64,000 bases of DNA from Pseudomonadota bacterium (lineage in GTDB: Bacteria > Myxococcota_A > Polyangia > Polyangiales > Polyangiaceae): assembly GCA_023431345.1 (NCBI GenBank), contig JAEYWK010000063.1, positions 26,679 to 90,678 on the forward strand, read 5' to 3'. This document shows positions 8,883 through 17,808 of the stretch, piece by piece (within the stretch, counting starts at the first letter, position 1; each line of letters starts with the position of its first letter). The notes under the pieces are model-generated. The model was not told the DNA's origin and made no database searches. It saw only the letters and a program-made list of their open reading frames with translations. The position numbers and the translations under genes were made by a program.

Positions 8883-9560
8883 GTGTCTCGCTGCGGGATG
8901 CGCCGTGGCGATCTTGTCGCGGGCCGCGTCGTGCCCCCGAGGCATTCGGCCCTCCCCGCTCGCCGTGAACTTGAGTATAAGGGACTGTTGCCCGAAGTTC
9001 TGGCCCGCGTCACCAGCCGTGCGCTCGAAGGACCACGAGGTCCGGACGTGCTCCACCGCGTCAAGATTCGACGCGAGTGGTTGCTCGCGGGCGAGGTGCT
9101 GGAGCTCGAGCTTCCGCGCAACGTGACGTGCGCCGGTTGCGGAGGTGGCGGCTGTGATGCGTGCGGCCGCTCAGGAGCGATCACGCTTCGCTCTCGCGCC
9201 GAGCCGGCCGAGGTGGTGGAGATCACGCTGCCGCGACGGAGCGACGAGGAAGTGCCCGAGTCGCGCGGCGTTACCCTACGCATCCCAGAGCAAGGAGGGC
9301 TGCCGCCCGAAGGCTCGGAGCTGCCGCGGGGCGTGCTGCTGCTCACGGTCATTCCGAGCGACGTGGCCGATGCGTCGGTGCGCCCGCTGCGGGGTGTGCC
9401 CTCCAAGAAGCCTCCCGCCGCGGTCGTCGAGAGCGAGGCGATCAGCGCGCCGCTCGAGCCCGCGCCCGCCCACCGACGGACCGCGCTCGTGATCGTGGTG
9501 GTGGCGCTGATCCTCTGGATTGCCTTGCTGATCTACCTGCGCGTGACGGGGCACGGCTAG
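8883..9560 (+). CDS. Membrane-anchored DnaJ C-terminal-like protein with a small zinc motif, no J-domain
   Basis: A 225-residue protein starting with GTG (an in-frame ATG follows at 8898). Its middle resembles the substrate-binding part of DnaJ: VKIRREWLLAGEVLELELPR precedes a compact Cys4 motif CAGCGGGGCDAC (C-x2-C-x4-C-x2-C), then VVEITLPRR, GVTLRIPEQGGLPP and LPRGVLLLTVIPSD, which correspond to the beta-strands of DnaJ C-domains. There is no HPD J-domain. One membrane helix (ALVIVVVALILWIALLIYL) closes the protein, so most of it would lie in the cytoplasm as a tail-anchored protein. Possible adaptor or assembly factor; unproven. Confidence 0.68.
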   Translation: MSRCGMRRGDLVAGRVVPPRHSALPARRELEYKGLLPEVLARVTSRALEGPRGPDVLHRVKIRREWLLAGEVLELELPRNVTCAGCGGGGCDACGRSGAITLRSRAEPAEVVEITLPRRSDEEVPESRGVTLRIPEQGGLPPEGSELPRGVLLLTVIPSDVADASVRPLRGVPSKKPPAAVVESEAISAPLEPAPAHRRTALVIVVVALILWIALLIYLRVTGHG

Positions 9561-9704
9561 CGGCCCCGTCTGGCAGAGCCGAGAGCCTGAGTAGGCAGGA
9601 CGGCAGGCCGGGAGCGCCGCGCCAGCATTCTGGCTCGCCCGTGGACTTGGGGGGTAAGCTTCGGTGAATGCACCTCGCCGCGCCACGGTGAGGACGGAGA
9701 CGAG

Positions 9705-11921
9705 ATGAACCCGATCTTGATGGCGCTGATCATCGTGTCGCTGACGGCCGTGTTTGCGTGGAGCGCGCGCCGGCGTTGGCACTTGTTGAAGGTGGGTAGC
9801 AGCACTTGGGAGAGCCGCACCGACCGGGTTGGCGAGCGGGCGGCCGCGGTCTGGACCTTCGCGTTCTACCAGAAGAAAATGCGCAACTACCTGCTCGCGG
9901 GTATGGCGCACCAGCTCATCTTCTTGGGCTTCGGCGTGCTGCTGCTGCGCACGCTGATCTTGTGGGGGCGAGGGTTCGACCCGTCGTTCAACCTGTTCAT
10001 CCTCGGTCCGGAGCCGTTCTTGGGGCTGCCGCTCGGCGAGCTCTATTCGTTCTTGAAAGACGTGTTCGCGCTGCTGGTGATCGCGGGGGCGACCGTGTTC
10101 GTCTATTTCCGCGCCATCAAGCGCGAGAAGCGCATGACCTTGAGCGGCGAAGGTCTGCTCATCCTCGGCATCATCATCGTCATGATGCTGGCCGACCTGT
10201 TGTACGACGGCTCGAGCATCGCGCTGCGTGAGCGCTTCGCCACCAGCGTCTGCGACGCCGACGCCGCGTGGTGCGCGCGCGCCAGCACCTTGCTGATGCC
10301 GCTCGGGCCCGCTCAGGGCGCGGGGTTTCATGCCTTCCCCGATCCCGGCGGCTCGCTGATGTCACTGCTCTTGGGCGGGCTCTCGGTGAACGCGCTGGTG
10401 GTGCTGGCTCACGCCGGCTTCTGGACGCACTCGACGCTGGTGCTGGTGTTCCTGAACATCCTGCCGCACTCGAAGCACTTCCACATCATCACCGCCATCC
10501 CCAACGTGGCGCTGGGCGACCTCACGCCGCGCGGTCGCCTGCGCCCGCTGGCCGAGAACACCGAGAAGCTGATGGAAGCGGTGGAGAAGGCCACCGAAGG
10601 GGAGGACCTGCTGTCCGCGCGCATCGGCTACGCCCGCATCAATCATTTCAGCTGGAAGGACGTGCTCGACTTCTACACCTGCACCGAGTGCGGCCGCTGC
10701 TCCGACAATTGTCCCGCGTTCAAGACGGGCAAGATCCTGTCGCCGAAGCAGCTCACCCTCGATCTGCGCAACCACTTGTACGGGCGCGAAGGTGAGCTCG
10801 AAGCGGCGGGGGCCGAGCCTTCCAAGCTCAAGCCGATCGATCTCGTGCCCGAGATCATTCACCCGGACGTGCTGTGGGCCTGCACGACCTGCCGCGCCTG
10901 CGAAGAGCAGTGCCCCGTCAACATCACCTACGTCGACAAAATCGTGCAGATGCGGCGCAACTTGGTGGTGATCAAGGGCGAGTTCCCGCAAGAGCTGGCC
11001 AAGCCGTTCGAGGGCATGGAGAGCAACGGCAACCCCTGGAACCTAGCGCGCGTGGATCGCACGAACTGGGCCGAGGGCCTGGGGCTCAAGATGTTCTCGG
11101 AGAAGCCGGACGCGGAGGTGCTGTTCTGGGTCGGCTGCGCCGCCAGCTACGACGACCGCGCGAAGAAGATCGCGCGCTCCACCGCGCAGCTCTTGCTAGC
11201 GGCGGGGGTGGACTTCGCGATCCTCGGCGAAGAAGAGACCTGCACGGGTGACCCGGCTCGACGCGCCGGCAACGAATACTTGTTCGCGATGCTGGCGGAG
11301 ACGAACGCCGCCACCTTGAACGGCTACAAAGAGCAGGGAGGCATCAAGAAGATCCTGACGACCTGCCCGCACTGCTTCAACACCCTCACCCACGAGTACC
11401 CGGACTTCGGCGCAAAGTTCGAGGTCATTCACCACACCGACTTCATGCTCGGCTTGGTCGCGGAGAAGAAGCTGGTCCCGAAGCAGCCCGTCAAGGGGCG
11501 GGTCGCCTATCACGACTCTTGTTACCTCGGGCGCTACAACGACATCTACGAGTCGCCGCGCCAAATTTTGGCGGCCATCCCCGGCGTAGAGCTGGTCGAG
11601 GCCGAGGGCTGGAACCGCAAGAAGGGTCTGTGCTGCGGCGCCGGCGGCGCGCAGATGTTCATGGAGGAGCAGAACAAGGATCGCGTCAACGTGAAGCGCA
11701 CCTTGCAGCTCGTCGACGCGCTCGGTCGTCCTCAAAATGACGGCGCGCAAACCATCGCCAGCGCTTGCCCGTTCTGCATGACCATGCTCAAGGACGGCGT
11801 GAAGTCGCAGTCGAAAGAAGACGAAATCCAGACGCTCGACGTCGTCGAGCTGCTGGCGCGTTCGTGCGGCGTCGGTGAGGCGACGCCCAGCCGCGACGCG
11901 ACCGGTAGCTCGGCCGCGTGA
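9705..11921 (+). CDS. Membrane-bound (Fe-S) oxidoreductase, HdrD/FadF-like
   Basis: A 738-residue fusion. About five N-terminal membrane helices (residues 1-260) resemble a NarI/heme-b type domain, with His residues in ALVVLAHAGFWTHS. A ferredoxin pair follows: CTECGRCSDNC from residue 326 and CTTCRACEEQC from residue 393. Two CCG-type heterodisulfide-reductase modules complete it (VLFWVGCAASY, TTCPHCFNTL, YHDSCYLGRY with GLCCGAGG, SACPFCMTML). Relatives include FadF/EtfQO-like proteins that pass electrons from ETF and acyl-CoA dehydrogenases to quinone. ATG preceded by GAGGACGGAGACGAG. No etf genes are adjacent, so the partner is not identified. Confidence 0.88.
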   Translation: MNPILMALIIVSLTAVFAWSARRRWHLLKVGSSTWESRTDRVGERAAAVWTFAFYQKKMRNYLLAGMAHQLIFLGFGVLLLRTLILWGRGFDPSFNLFILGPEPFLGLPLGELYSFLKDVFALLVIAGATVFVYFRAIKREKRMTLSGEGLLILGIIIVMMLADLLYDGSSIALRERFATSVCDADAAWCARASTLLMPLGPAQGAGFHAFPDPGGSLMSLLLGGLSVNALVVLAHAGFWTHSTLVLVFLNILPHSKHFHIITAIPNVALGDLTPRGRLRPLAENTEKLMEAVEKATEGEDLLSARIGYARINHFSWKDVLDFYTCTECGRCSDNCPAFKTGKILSPKQLTLDLRNHLYGREGELEAAGAEPSKLKPIDLVPEIIHPDVLWACTTCRACEEQCPVNITYVDKIVQMRRNLVVIKGEFPQELAKPFEGMESNGNPWNLARVDRTNWAEGLGLKMFSEKPDAEVLFWVGCAASYDDRAKKIARSTAQLLLAAGVDFAILGEEETCTGDPARRAGNEYLFAMLAETNAATLNGYKEQGGIKKILTTCPHCFNTLTHEYPDFGAKFEVIHHTDFMLGLVAEKKLVPKQPVKGRVAYHDSCYLGRYNDIYESPRQILAAIPGVELVEAEGWNRKKGLCCGAGGAQMFMEEQNKDRVNVKRTLQLVDALGRPQNDGAQTIASACPFCMTMLKDGVKSQSKEDEIQTLDVVELLARSCGVGEATPSRDATGSSAA

Positions 11922-11956
11922 GATGGCTCGGGAAGCCGAGGGCGGGGAGGGCCCGC

Positions 11957-12211
11957 TCAGCCCTCTTCTTCTTCTTCGACTTCCCAGCGCGTGAGCGCGT
12001 CGAGCGTGACGTTCTCGGCGCAGCCTTGGCAGAGCGGTGGCTCCTCGAAGCGCACCTCGTCGCCTCGCGTCCACATGAACAGCCCGGATCCGGCCGGTTC
12101 GCCGTCGAAACGCTCGCCGCACATGTCGCAGTCGTAGCTCCTCGCAGGCGGCGGCGGGGGCGCTACGTCCGGCGTTTCGAACTCGTGAATGACCGGCTTG
12201 GGCTCCGACAT
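11957..12211 (-). CDS. Small acidic protein with a zinc-ribbon-like Cys4 motif
   Basis: An 84-residue protein. A start at 12211 (MSEPKPVIHEFE) is preferred over an upstream in-frame start because the extra 22 residues look like translated non-coding sequence. After a Pro run (APPPPPARS) come YDCDMCGERF and, 30 residues later, PLCQGCAENV, giving a C-x2-C...C-x2-C arrangement suited to a structural zinc. The tail is strongly acidic (EVEEEEEG). Convergent with the Fe-S oxidoreductase and 35 bases from it. Function is unknown. Confidence 0.7.
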   Translation of the reverse strand: MSEPKPVIHEFETPDVAPPPPPARSYDCDMCGERFDGEPAGSGLFMWTRGDEVRFEEPPLCQGCAENVTLDALTRWEVEEEEEG

Positions 12212-12318
12212 CGACACTGACCAGGCCAGCCTAACGCGTGCCGGGCGAAAAGCCAGAGCGGGCCCAGAAAGCGGCAAATGCGGGCAAGAGCTCGCCCGCG
12301 ACCCTCGTCAGCGCAGGG

Positions 12319-13086
12319 TCACTGCAGCAAGTGCGTGCTCGTCGCTTGCTGCCCCAGCGGCGGGCTGCGCTCGAGCAGCTCTTGGGCCGAGGCGCGCAGC
12401 GCGAGCGGGGCGTCGGCGCCGTGGATGACGTCGATCAGCTCGCAGCGAGTGCACACCGCCAAGAGCGGCATCGAGACGACCTCGGGTGTGCCGGGGTTGA
12501 GCAGCAGCGTGAGCCGCACGCGCGGCCGCCTCAGCCAGCGAGGGCTCTCGGCCAAGGCGTCGACGATCGCGGAGTGTAGGGGCCGGCGCGCCGCCAGGCG
12601 CACGACGTCGTCTTCGGTGAGCCGCGGGTTGCCCAGCAATTGCTTGAGCACCAGCGGGTGCGGATCACGCAGGAGCTTCTCGAGAACGCGCCGGTTCGGC
12701 GAGCGGGCCAGGCTGCGCCGCTCACCCACCGTGAGCTCGCGGCCGGCGCCGTAGTCGGGGACGGGCGGCTCCGAGAGGCGGAGGGAGGCCGAGCTCTCGC
12801 TGCGGCGCAGTAGCCGCGCCAGGCTGAGCAAACGTCGCTCCTCCGCGTGGTGCCGCAGACGCTCGACGAACGGCGTGTGCGCGTCCGCCGCTAGCACCAT
12901 CGCCACGACCAGCAGCGCCTCTCGGGATTCGGGGTCCCCTCGCTCGCCGTCGCGGCAAAGGCTCGCGAGCAGCTCGGCCGCCTCGGCGTCTGGCAGCTCA
13001 GCCAAGTGAGCGCGTAGCCAACCGACCCGCAACGTCACGTCCGGCAGGGCAAGTAGCACTCGTCTCAGCCGGTCGGTGCCTTCCAC
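12319..13086 (-). CDS. Uncharacterised helical-repeat (HEAT/ALVR-like) protein
   Basis: A 255-residue, Arg/Leu-rich protein. The central stretch NRRVLEKLLRDPHPLVLKQLLGNPRLTEDDVVRLAARRPL repeats the pattern of a helical pair ending in D/N-P, as in HEAT-like or leucine-rich variant repeats; this suggests a solenoid used for protein contacts. The GTG at 13086 is chosen because GAGGAG lies eight bases upstream, whereas the frame stays open further up without a comparable site. It is divergent from the DUF4175 gene. Function cannot be assigned. Confidence 0.66.
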   Translation of the reverse strand: MEGTDRLRRVLLALPDVTLRVGWLRAHLAELPDAEAAELLASLCRDGERGDPESREALLVVAMVLAADAHTPFVERLRHHAEERRLLSLARLLRRSESSASLRLSEPPVPDYGAGRELTVGERRSLARSPNRRVLEKLLRDPHPLVLKQLLGNPRLTEDDVVRLAARRPLHSAIVDALAESPRWLRRPRVRLTLLLNPGTPEVVSMPLLAVCTRCELIDVIHGADAPLALRASAQELLERSPPLGQQATSTHLLQ

Positions 13087-13253
13087 GGTCACGGCTCCTC
13101 GGCAAGCATGGGCCACGACGACCCGGAAGTCGAGACGCGGCGCGTTCGCTCGCCGGCTTCTCGCCCTGCTGCTCGGCTTGCTTCGTGAGCGCCTCGCTCG
13201 ACCCACATCGACCCTTGGCAGCGCTGGTTCCGAGCTATGCTCTCTGCCCGTCC

Positions 13254-16145
13254 ATGGCTCGCGCTCGTCGTGCTCCCGCTGTTGCCCCCATCGACGCGCT
13301 CGCGGCCCGATTTCGGCAGCGCATCGCGGTGGCGCGCCGACAGCTCGCCTGGGGCCTCGTGCTCGCGGGCCTCGTTGCCGCAGGGCACGTCGCGCGACAG
13401 GGCAGCGGTGGCATGCGGCTGCTCGCCGCGGGGCTCTTGCTCGCCGCGGTTTCTGTGTTGGTTTTCGTGGTGATGCACGCGCGTCGCACGCTCGCGAGCC
13501 GCCGGCGGCTGCTCAGCGCCACGCTGCTTCGCGCCGAGCCCGCGCTGGGTCAGAAGGCTCTTCGCGCCCTGACGCTCGTCGAGCGCGAGCCCGCTCAGGA
13601 CGCGGACGCGAGCGGCGAGTCAGCGGAGCTCGCGCAGCTGCACTTCCAGCGCGTTCTCGCCCAGGCGCCGGCGGACGCGCTGGATCGTTGGGCGGCGGCG
13701 GCGGCGGACCGCGCGCGGCTCGCGCTGCTGGTCGCGGTGGTCGTGAGCGGCGTCGGCATCGCCTTCGATCCTGCCCGAGTGCCGGAGGGTCTCAACGTGC
13801 TGGCGGCGCGCGGAGGCGTAGCGCCCCTGCCGATGACCTGGCTCGGGAGCTTGAGCGTCGAGGCGCAGCCGCCAGCCTACCTGCGCGCCTCCGACCACCG
13901 CTTGTTTCCCGAAGGCGTGGCGCACGAGCCTGCCGGCAGCGTGCTCACCTTCCGCGGTGTGCCGGAGCGTGAGGGGCGCAAGTTGGTGCTGGTGGGAGAC
14001 GGTCACGAGGTGCCCTTCGTCAGCGACGGCTCCGGCGGCGTGGTCGCTCGCTGGACGCTGGGCAAGCCCGTCGAGCTGCGGGTGGCGGCTCGCTTCGGTC
14101 CGGTGCTGATCCTCGAGAGCGGCTCACTCTCCGTAAAGCCCATCCCCGATGCCGCGCCGGAAGTGGCGCTGGAGGGCGCGCCGCGCACCGTGCAGCTGAA
14201 GGACTTGCAAGCGCTGGAGCTTCGCTACTCCATCACCGACGACTACGGCATCCGCGAGGTGGCGCTCGTCATGCGCGCCGGCGGTCGTGAAGAGCGACGC
14301 ACGCTCGAGCGCCTGGACGGTGAAGCCAAACAGCACACGGGCGCGCAGGCCATCTCTCCGCGTGACGCCATGCTGCGCCGCAGCTTCTTGCCCGTCGAGC
14401 TCACCGTAGAAGCGCGAGACAACGACGGCGTGGCCGGCGCGAAGTGGGGCGCGAGCGCGCCGATCACCATCGTGCCGCCGGGCATCGGCGAAGGCGAGGC
14501 GGCGCGTTACGCCGCGCTCCGAGCCGCGCGCGCGAACCTGATCAGCGCGTACGCCGCCAGCGTGCGCGACGCCGAAGCCGCGTCGAAGAAAGACGCCAAG
14601 CCGCGCTCCGCCGAAGCGAGGCGCGCGGAGCAGCAGGCGCGCGTCAAAAGCGTGGTCGAGCCGCTGCGAGCGTTCGTCGATGGCGCTTTTGCGGGCGCGA
14701 CGGTACCGAAGCCGCTCAAGGCGTTCCTGCTCGGGCAGGCGCGCGCGCTCGAGCGCCCGGCGCCCACGCAGGAGACGTTCTTGCGACGTATGGAAGACGT
14801 GCTGCTGGCGGTGGACGCCGCCCTCCGCGCGACGGGCAACCGCGACGCAGAGAGCGTCGCCAAGCGCTTGGGCGACGTCGCGGAGGAGGTGGCCGAGGGC
14901 TGCAAGCTCGGAGTGGACCCCGAGAAACGCAAGCTCAGCAGCCTGCGGCTCGAGGGCGCGCTGCCGGTGCTGCGCGGTGGCGCTGCGGCGCTGCTCACCC
15001 TGTCCGAGCTCGGCGCGGATCTCGGCAGCGTGGCCCAAGGCGAGACGCGGCGCATCGATCGTGGCTTGGCTGCCGGAAGCTACTGGGAGGCCGAGCTGGC
15101 GGCGCGGCACCTCGCGGAGCGCCTGCGCAGGCCCAAGCCTTCCTTCAGCTCCGCGGGCGGCGGCGGGGTGGAGGGCGGCGGTCAGACGGGGCGCGGCGGC
15201 GCGCAGCCGCAGGGCGAAGCCTCGCAAGCTCACCAGCAATTTCAGGAGCTGATGCGCGAGCTCGCGCAGCTGTCCGACGAGCACGCGGGAGAGATCAGCG
15301 CCGTCGAGAGCGCGCTCGAGGCGGCGGCCGAGAGGGAGCAAGACGCCGAGCTGCAGCGCGAGGCGCGCGAGCGAGCCGACGCGCTGCGCGGCGCGTTCGA
15401 GCAGCTGCCCGACTACGCGCCGAGCCAGAGCCCCGGGGAGCAAGCCGCGGCCCTCTCTCGCGAGCACGGCCGTGCCATGGCCGAGAGCATGGCGCGCCTG
15501 TCGCTGAAAGACGCCAAGCAGAGCGCCGAGAGCGCCAAGCAGCAGCTCGGCGCCGCCAAGCGAGCCGGCAACCGCGACGTGGCGCCGGAGGCGCTGCAAA
15601 GGGCCGAGCAGGAGCTGGACAAGCAGCTGAGCTGGGTCGACGAGCTGCTGAAGAAGGCGCGAGAGCGTGAGAGCGAGCGCGCGAAGGAGGCGCTCGAGCG
15701 CTCCAGTAAGCGCGAGCGTGAGCTGGCAGAGCGCGCGGAGAATTTGTCGGGGCGCGGCAGCCACGGTGAAGCCGCGCTGCCGGGGGAGGTGGCGGACGCG
15801 CTCGATCGCGCCGAAGGCTTGATGCGCGAAGCCGCCCAAGAGCTCGCGCAAGGCCGTGGCGAGCGCGGCCTCGAGCTCCAACGTCAAGCTCAGCGGCTGC
15901 TCGAGCAGCGCGAGGACGAGTCCGAACAAGACCCACAGCCGCAAGACTCCGAGGGTGACCAGCAAAAGGATCAGGGGCGAGAGCGTGACCGCTCCGACAT
16001 GAGCCAGCGCGCCGACGTTCCCGGTCACGTGAAGAACCAGCGCGCGGAGGCGTTTCGCAAGCGGGTCATCGAAGGGCTCTCGCGCGACAAGGGCGGGCGG
16101 CTCGGACCCGCGGTCAAGCGCTACACGGAGGGGCTGCTCAAATGA
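13254..16145 (+). CDS. DUF4175-like large membrane protein with coiled coils
   Basis: A 963-residue protein. Start ATG at 13254 (MARARRAPAVAPIDALAARF); a GTG 69 bases upstream would only add low-complexity residues. Three N-terminal hydrophobic segments follow: LVLAGLVAAGHVA, LLAAGLLLAAVSVLVFVV and LALLVAVVVSGVGIAF. An Ig-like or beta-rich part contains LRYSITDDYGIREVALVMR, as in DUF4175 proteins. The last 400 residues are Ala/Glu/Gln/Arg-rich coiled coil, ending with FRKRVIEGLSRDKGGRLGPAVKRYTEGLLK-type sequence. Probably an inner-membrane protein with a large periplasmic part. Its stop overlaps the next start (ATGA), so the two products are made together. Precise role unknown. Confidence 0.78.
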   Translation: MARARRAPAVAPIDALAARFRQRIAVARRQLAWGLVLAGLVAAGHVARQGSGGMRLLAAGLLLAAVSVLVFVVMHARRTLASRRRLLSATLLRAEPALGQKALRALTLVEREPAQDADASGESAELAQLHFQRVLAQAPADALDRWAAAAADRARLALLVAVVVSGVGIAFDPARVPEGLNVLAARGGVAPLPMTWLGSLSVEAQPPAYLRASDHRLFPEGVAHEPAGSVLTFRGVPEREGRKLVLVGDGHEVPFVSDGSGGVVARWTLGKPVELRVAARFGPVLILESGSLSVKPIPDAAPEVALEGAPRTVQLKDLQALELRYSITDDYGIREVALVMRAGGREERRTLERLDGEAKQHTGAQAISPRDAMLRRSFLPVELTVEARDNDGVAGAKWGASAPITIVPPGIGEGEAARYAALRAARANLISAYAASVRDAEAASKKDAKPRSAEARRAEQQARVKSVVEPLRAFVDGAFAGATVPKPLKAFLLGQARALERPAPTQETFLRRMEDVLLAVDAALRATGNRDAESVAKRLGDVAEEVAEGCKLGVDPEKRKLSSLRLEGALPVLRGGAAALLTLSELGADLGSVAQGETRRIDRGLAAGSYWEAELAARHLAERLRRPKPSFSSAGGGGVEGGGQTGRGGAQPQGEASQAHQQFQELMRELAQLSDEHAGEISAVESALEAAAEREQDAELQREARERADALRGAFEQLPDYAPSQSPGEQAAALSREHGRAMAESMARLSLKDAKQSAESAKQQLGAAKRAGNRDVAPEALQRAEQELDKQLSWVDELLKKARERESERAKEALERSSKRERELAERAENLSGRGSHGEAALPGEVADALDRAEGLMREAAQELAQGRGERGLELQRQAQRLLEQREDESEQDPQPQDSEGDQQKDQGRERDRSDMSQRADVPGHVKNQRAEAFRKRVIEGLSRDKGGRLGPAVKRYTEGLLK

Positions 16146-17746
16146 AGCGCGCGGTATTGGCCTTGTTGATCGTCTTCGTGAGCGCGCTCGGCTACGAGCC
16201 GCGCGCGCGCGCGGCGTTGTTCGGCGCTGTCGATTTGGGCGCGCTCTCGGACGCCATCACCGAGCTCGATCTCGAGCGAGCCCAGAAGCTCGCGAGCGGC
16301 GTCGAGGCGCAGACTCCGCAGTTCTTGCTCGAGCGAGGGCGGCTGCTGGTTTATCTGGGCGACTGCGTGGGAGCGAGCGCCGTGCTGGCGAACCCGGCCG
16401 TCACCGAGAGCAAAGAAGGCGCGAGCCTGGCCGAAATAGCCAAGCGCTGCGCGCGCGCCACCGCGGCCGGCTTCGTGGTGGAGGACAAGGCGCGCGGCAT
16501 CTGGCTGCGGCTGCAAGACGACGCCGATCGCGTGTTCGCGCCGTTCGTGTTCGAAGTCGCGGCGCGGGCGCGCGACCGCATCGGCGCGGAGCTGGGAGCC
16601 GACCTGCCGAGGCCGCTGCGCATCGACATGGTTCGCGACCTGTTCTCACTCTCGGCCGTCACCGGCTTGCCGCTCGAGGCAGCGGAGACGACCGGCACGC
16701 TGGCGGTGGCGCGCTTCGGTCGCATCATCATCCTCTCGCCCCAGGCCACGCGCTCCGGCTACCATTGGGAAGACACGCTCGCGCACGAGATCACGCACCT
16801 GCTCGTCACGCGCGCCACGCGCGATCGCGCGCCGCTGTGGTTGCAGGAAGGCGTCGCCAAGCGCGAAGAGAACCGCTGGCGCGAAGAGCGCCCGTTCGAT
16901 CCCAAAGACTGGGCCGAAGAGACGGCCGCGCGCGCGCTGCGTCGCGGTCGACAGATCGGCATCGACAAGCTGGGCCCCTCGATCGCCATGTTGCCGACGC
17001 CGGAAGCGGCGTCGACGGCGTACGCCGAGGTGCAGAGCTTCGTCAGCTTCTTCGTGCGCGAGCAGGGGGACGCCGCGCTGCGCCTGTTGTTCGCGGACCT
17101 GAAGGGGCTCGGCCAAGACGACCCGAGCTCCGCGCTGCGCAGCGTGACCGGCTACGACCTCGAGCAGTGGAACCTGCGCTGGCAGCGTCATTTGCTCGCG
17201 TCTTCTTTCGGAACCGGCGCGGCCGTGCTCGGTGCACCATCACGGGCGCACCTCGACGCGAGGGACTTGGCGCGGCGCGCGCGGGTCGGTGACCTGCTGT
17301 TCGAGGCCGGCTTTGGCTCCGAAGCCGCGCTCACCCTCGCGCCGGGCGAACCGGGCGGTGAGCCTGGGTACCGGTTTCGGGTTGGTCGCGCCGAGTTTGC
17401 CCGCGCAGAGCCGGAGCAGGCCGCCAAGCGGCTTGGTGTCGAGACGGAAATTGACGGCATATATGGACCCTGGTTCTCGCTCCGCGGCCGCGTGCTCGAG
17501 AAAACCGACCTGCAGGCCGCGGAGCGCGCGTTCGAGCTCGGTCTGGCGTCCGATCCTCTGACTGAAGAGGTGGCATGCCGGGGCCGGTTCACTCTGCCCG
17601 GTCAGCCCGCGGGCTCCGAAATTCCGCCGCTTCCCGCGAGTTCTTCGACGGGCGGAGCTGCGCCGTCGGCTGCCGTCATCACCCCCGCGCGAGCGGACGC
17701 CTGGCGGGCTCTTTGTGAAGCTGCTCGAAAGCTCCCGCGCGATTGA
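16142..17746 (+). CDS. Secreted gluzincin-like peptidase (peptidase MA-like fold)
   Basis: A 534-residue protein with an N-terminal signal peptide (MKRAVLALLIVFVSALGYEP). The metalloprotease motif HEITH appears at about residue 217 in DTLAHEITHLLVTRAT. The third zinc ligand is expected in LWLQEGVAKREE about 24 residues later, as in gluzincins of the MA clan. Upstream residues resemble TPR-like helices; the C-terminal third is Ala/Pro-rich with no recognised domain. It is translationally coupled (ATGA) to the DUF4175 membrane protein, suggesting the pair work on the same envelope substrate. Zinc ligands are intact, so an active peptidase is plausible. Confidence 0.78.
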   Translation: MKRAVLALLIVFVSALGYEPRARAALFGAVDLGALSDAITELDLERAQKLASGVEAQTPQFLLERGRLLVYLGDCVGASAVLANPAVTESKEGASLAEIAKRCARATAAGFVVEDKARGIWLRLQDDADRVFAPFVFEVAARARDRIGAELGADLPRPLRIDMVRDLFSLSAVTGLPLEAAETTGTLAVARFGRIIILSPQATRSGYHWEDTLAHEITHLLVTRATRDRAPLWLQEGVAKREENRWREERPFDPKDWAEETAARALRRGRQIGIDKLGPSIAMLPTPEAASTAYAEVQSFVSFFVREQGDAALRLLFADLKGLGQDDPSSALRSVTGYDLEQWNLRWQRHLLASSFGTGAAVLGAPSRAHLDARDLARRARVGDLLFEAGFGSEAALTLAPGEPGGEPGYRFRVGRAEFARAEPEQAAKRLGVETEIDGIYGPWFSLRGRVLEKTDLQAAERAFELGLASDPLTEEVACRGRFTLPGQPAGSEIPPLPASSSTGGAAPSAAVITPARADAWRALCEAARKLPRD

Positions 17747-17808
17747 CCAGCGGCCTCCGGTAGCCCTACGATAGGCGGTCGAATTCCGCGAAGTTCAACG
17801 GGTTTTTG

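Noticed and set aside
14124..16028. A long open frame antisense to the DUF4175 gene
   Set aside because: It is a shadow of the GC-rich coding strand. It translates to Leu/Arg/Ala-rich sequence without domains, and the plus-strand protein has clear membrane segments, a coiled coil and coupling to the next gene.
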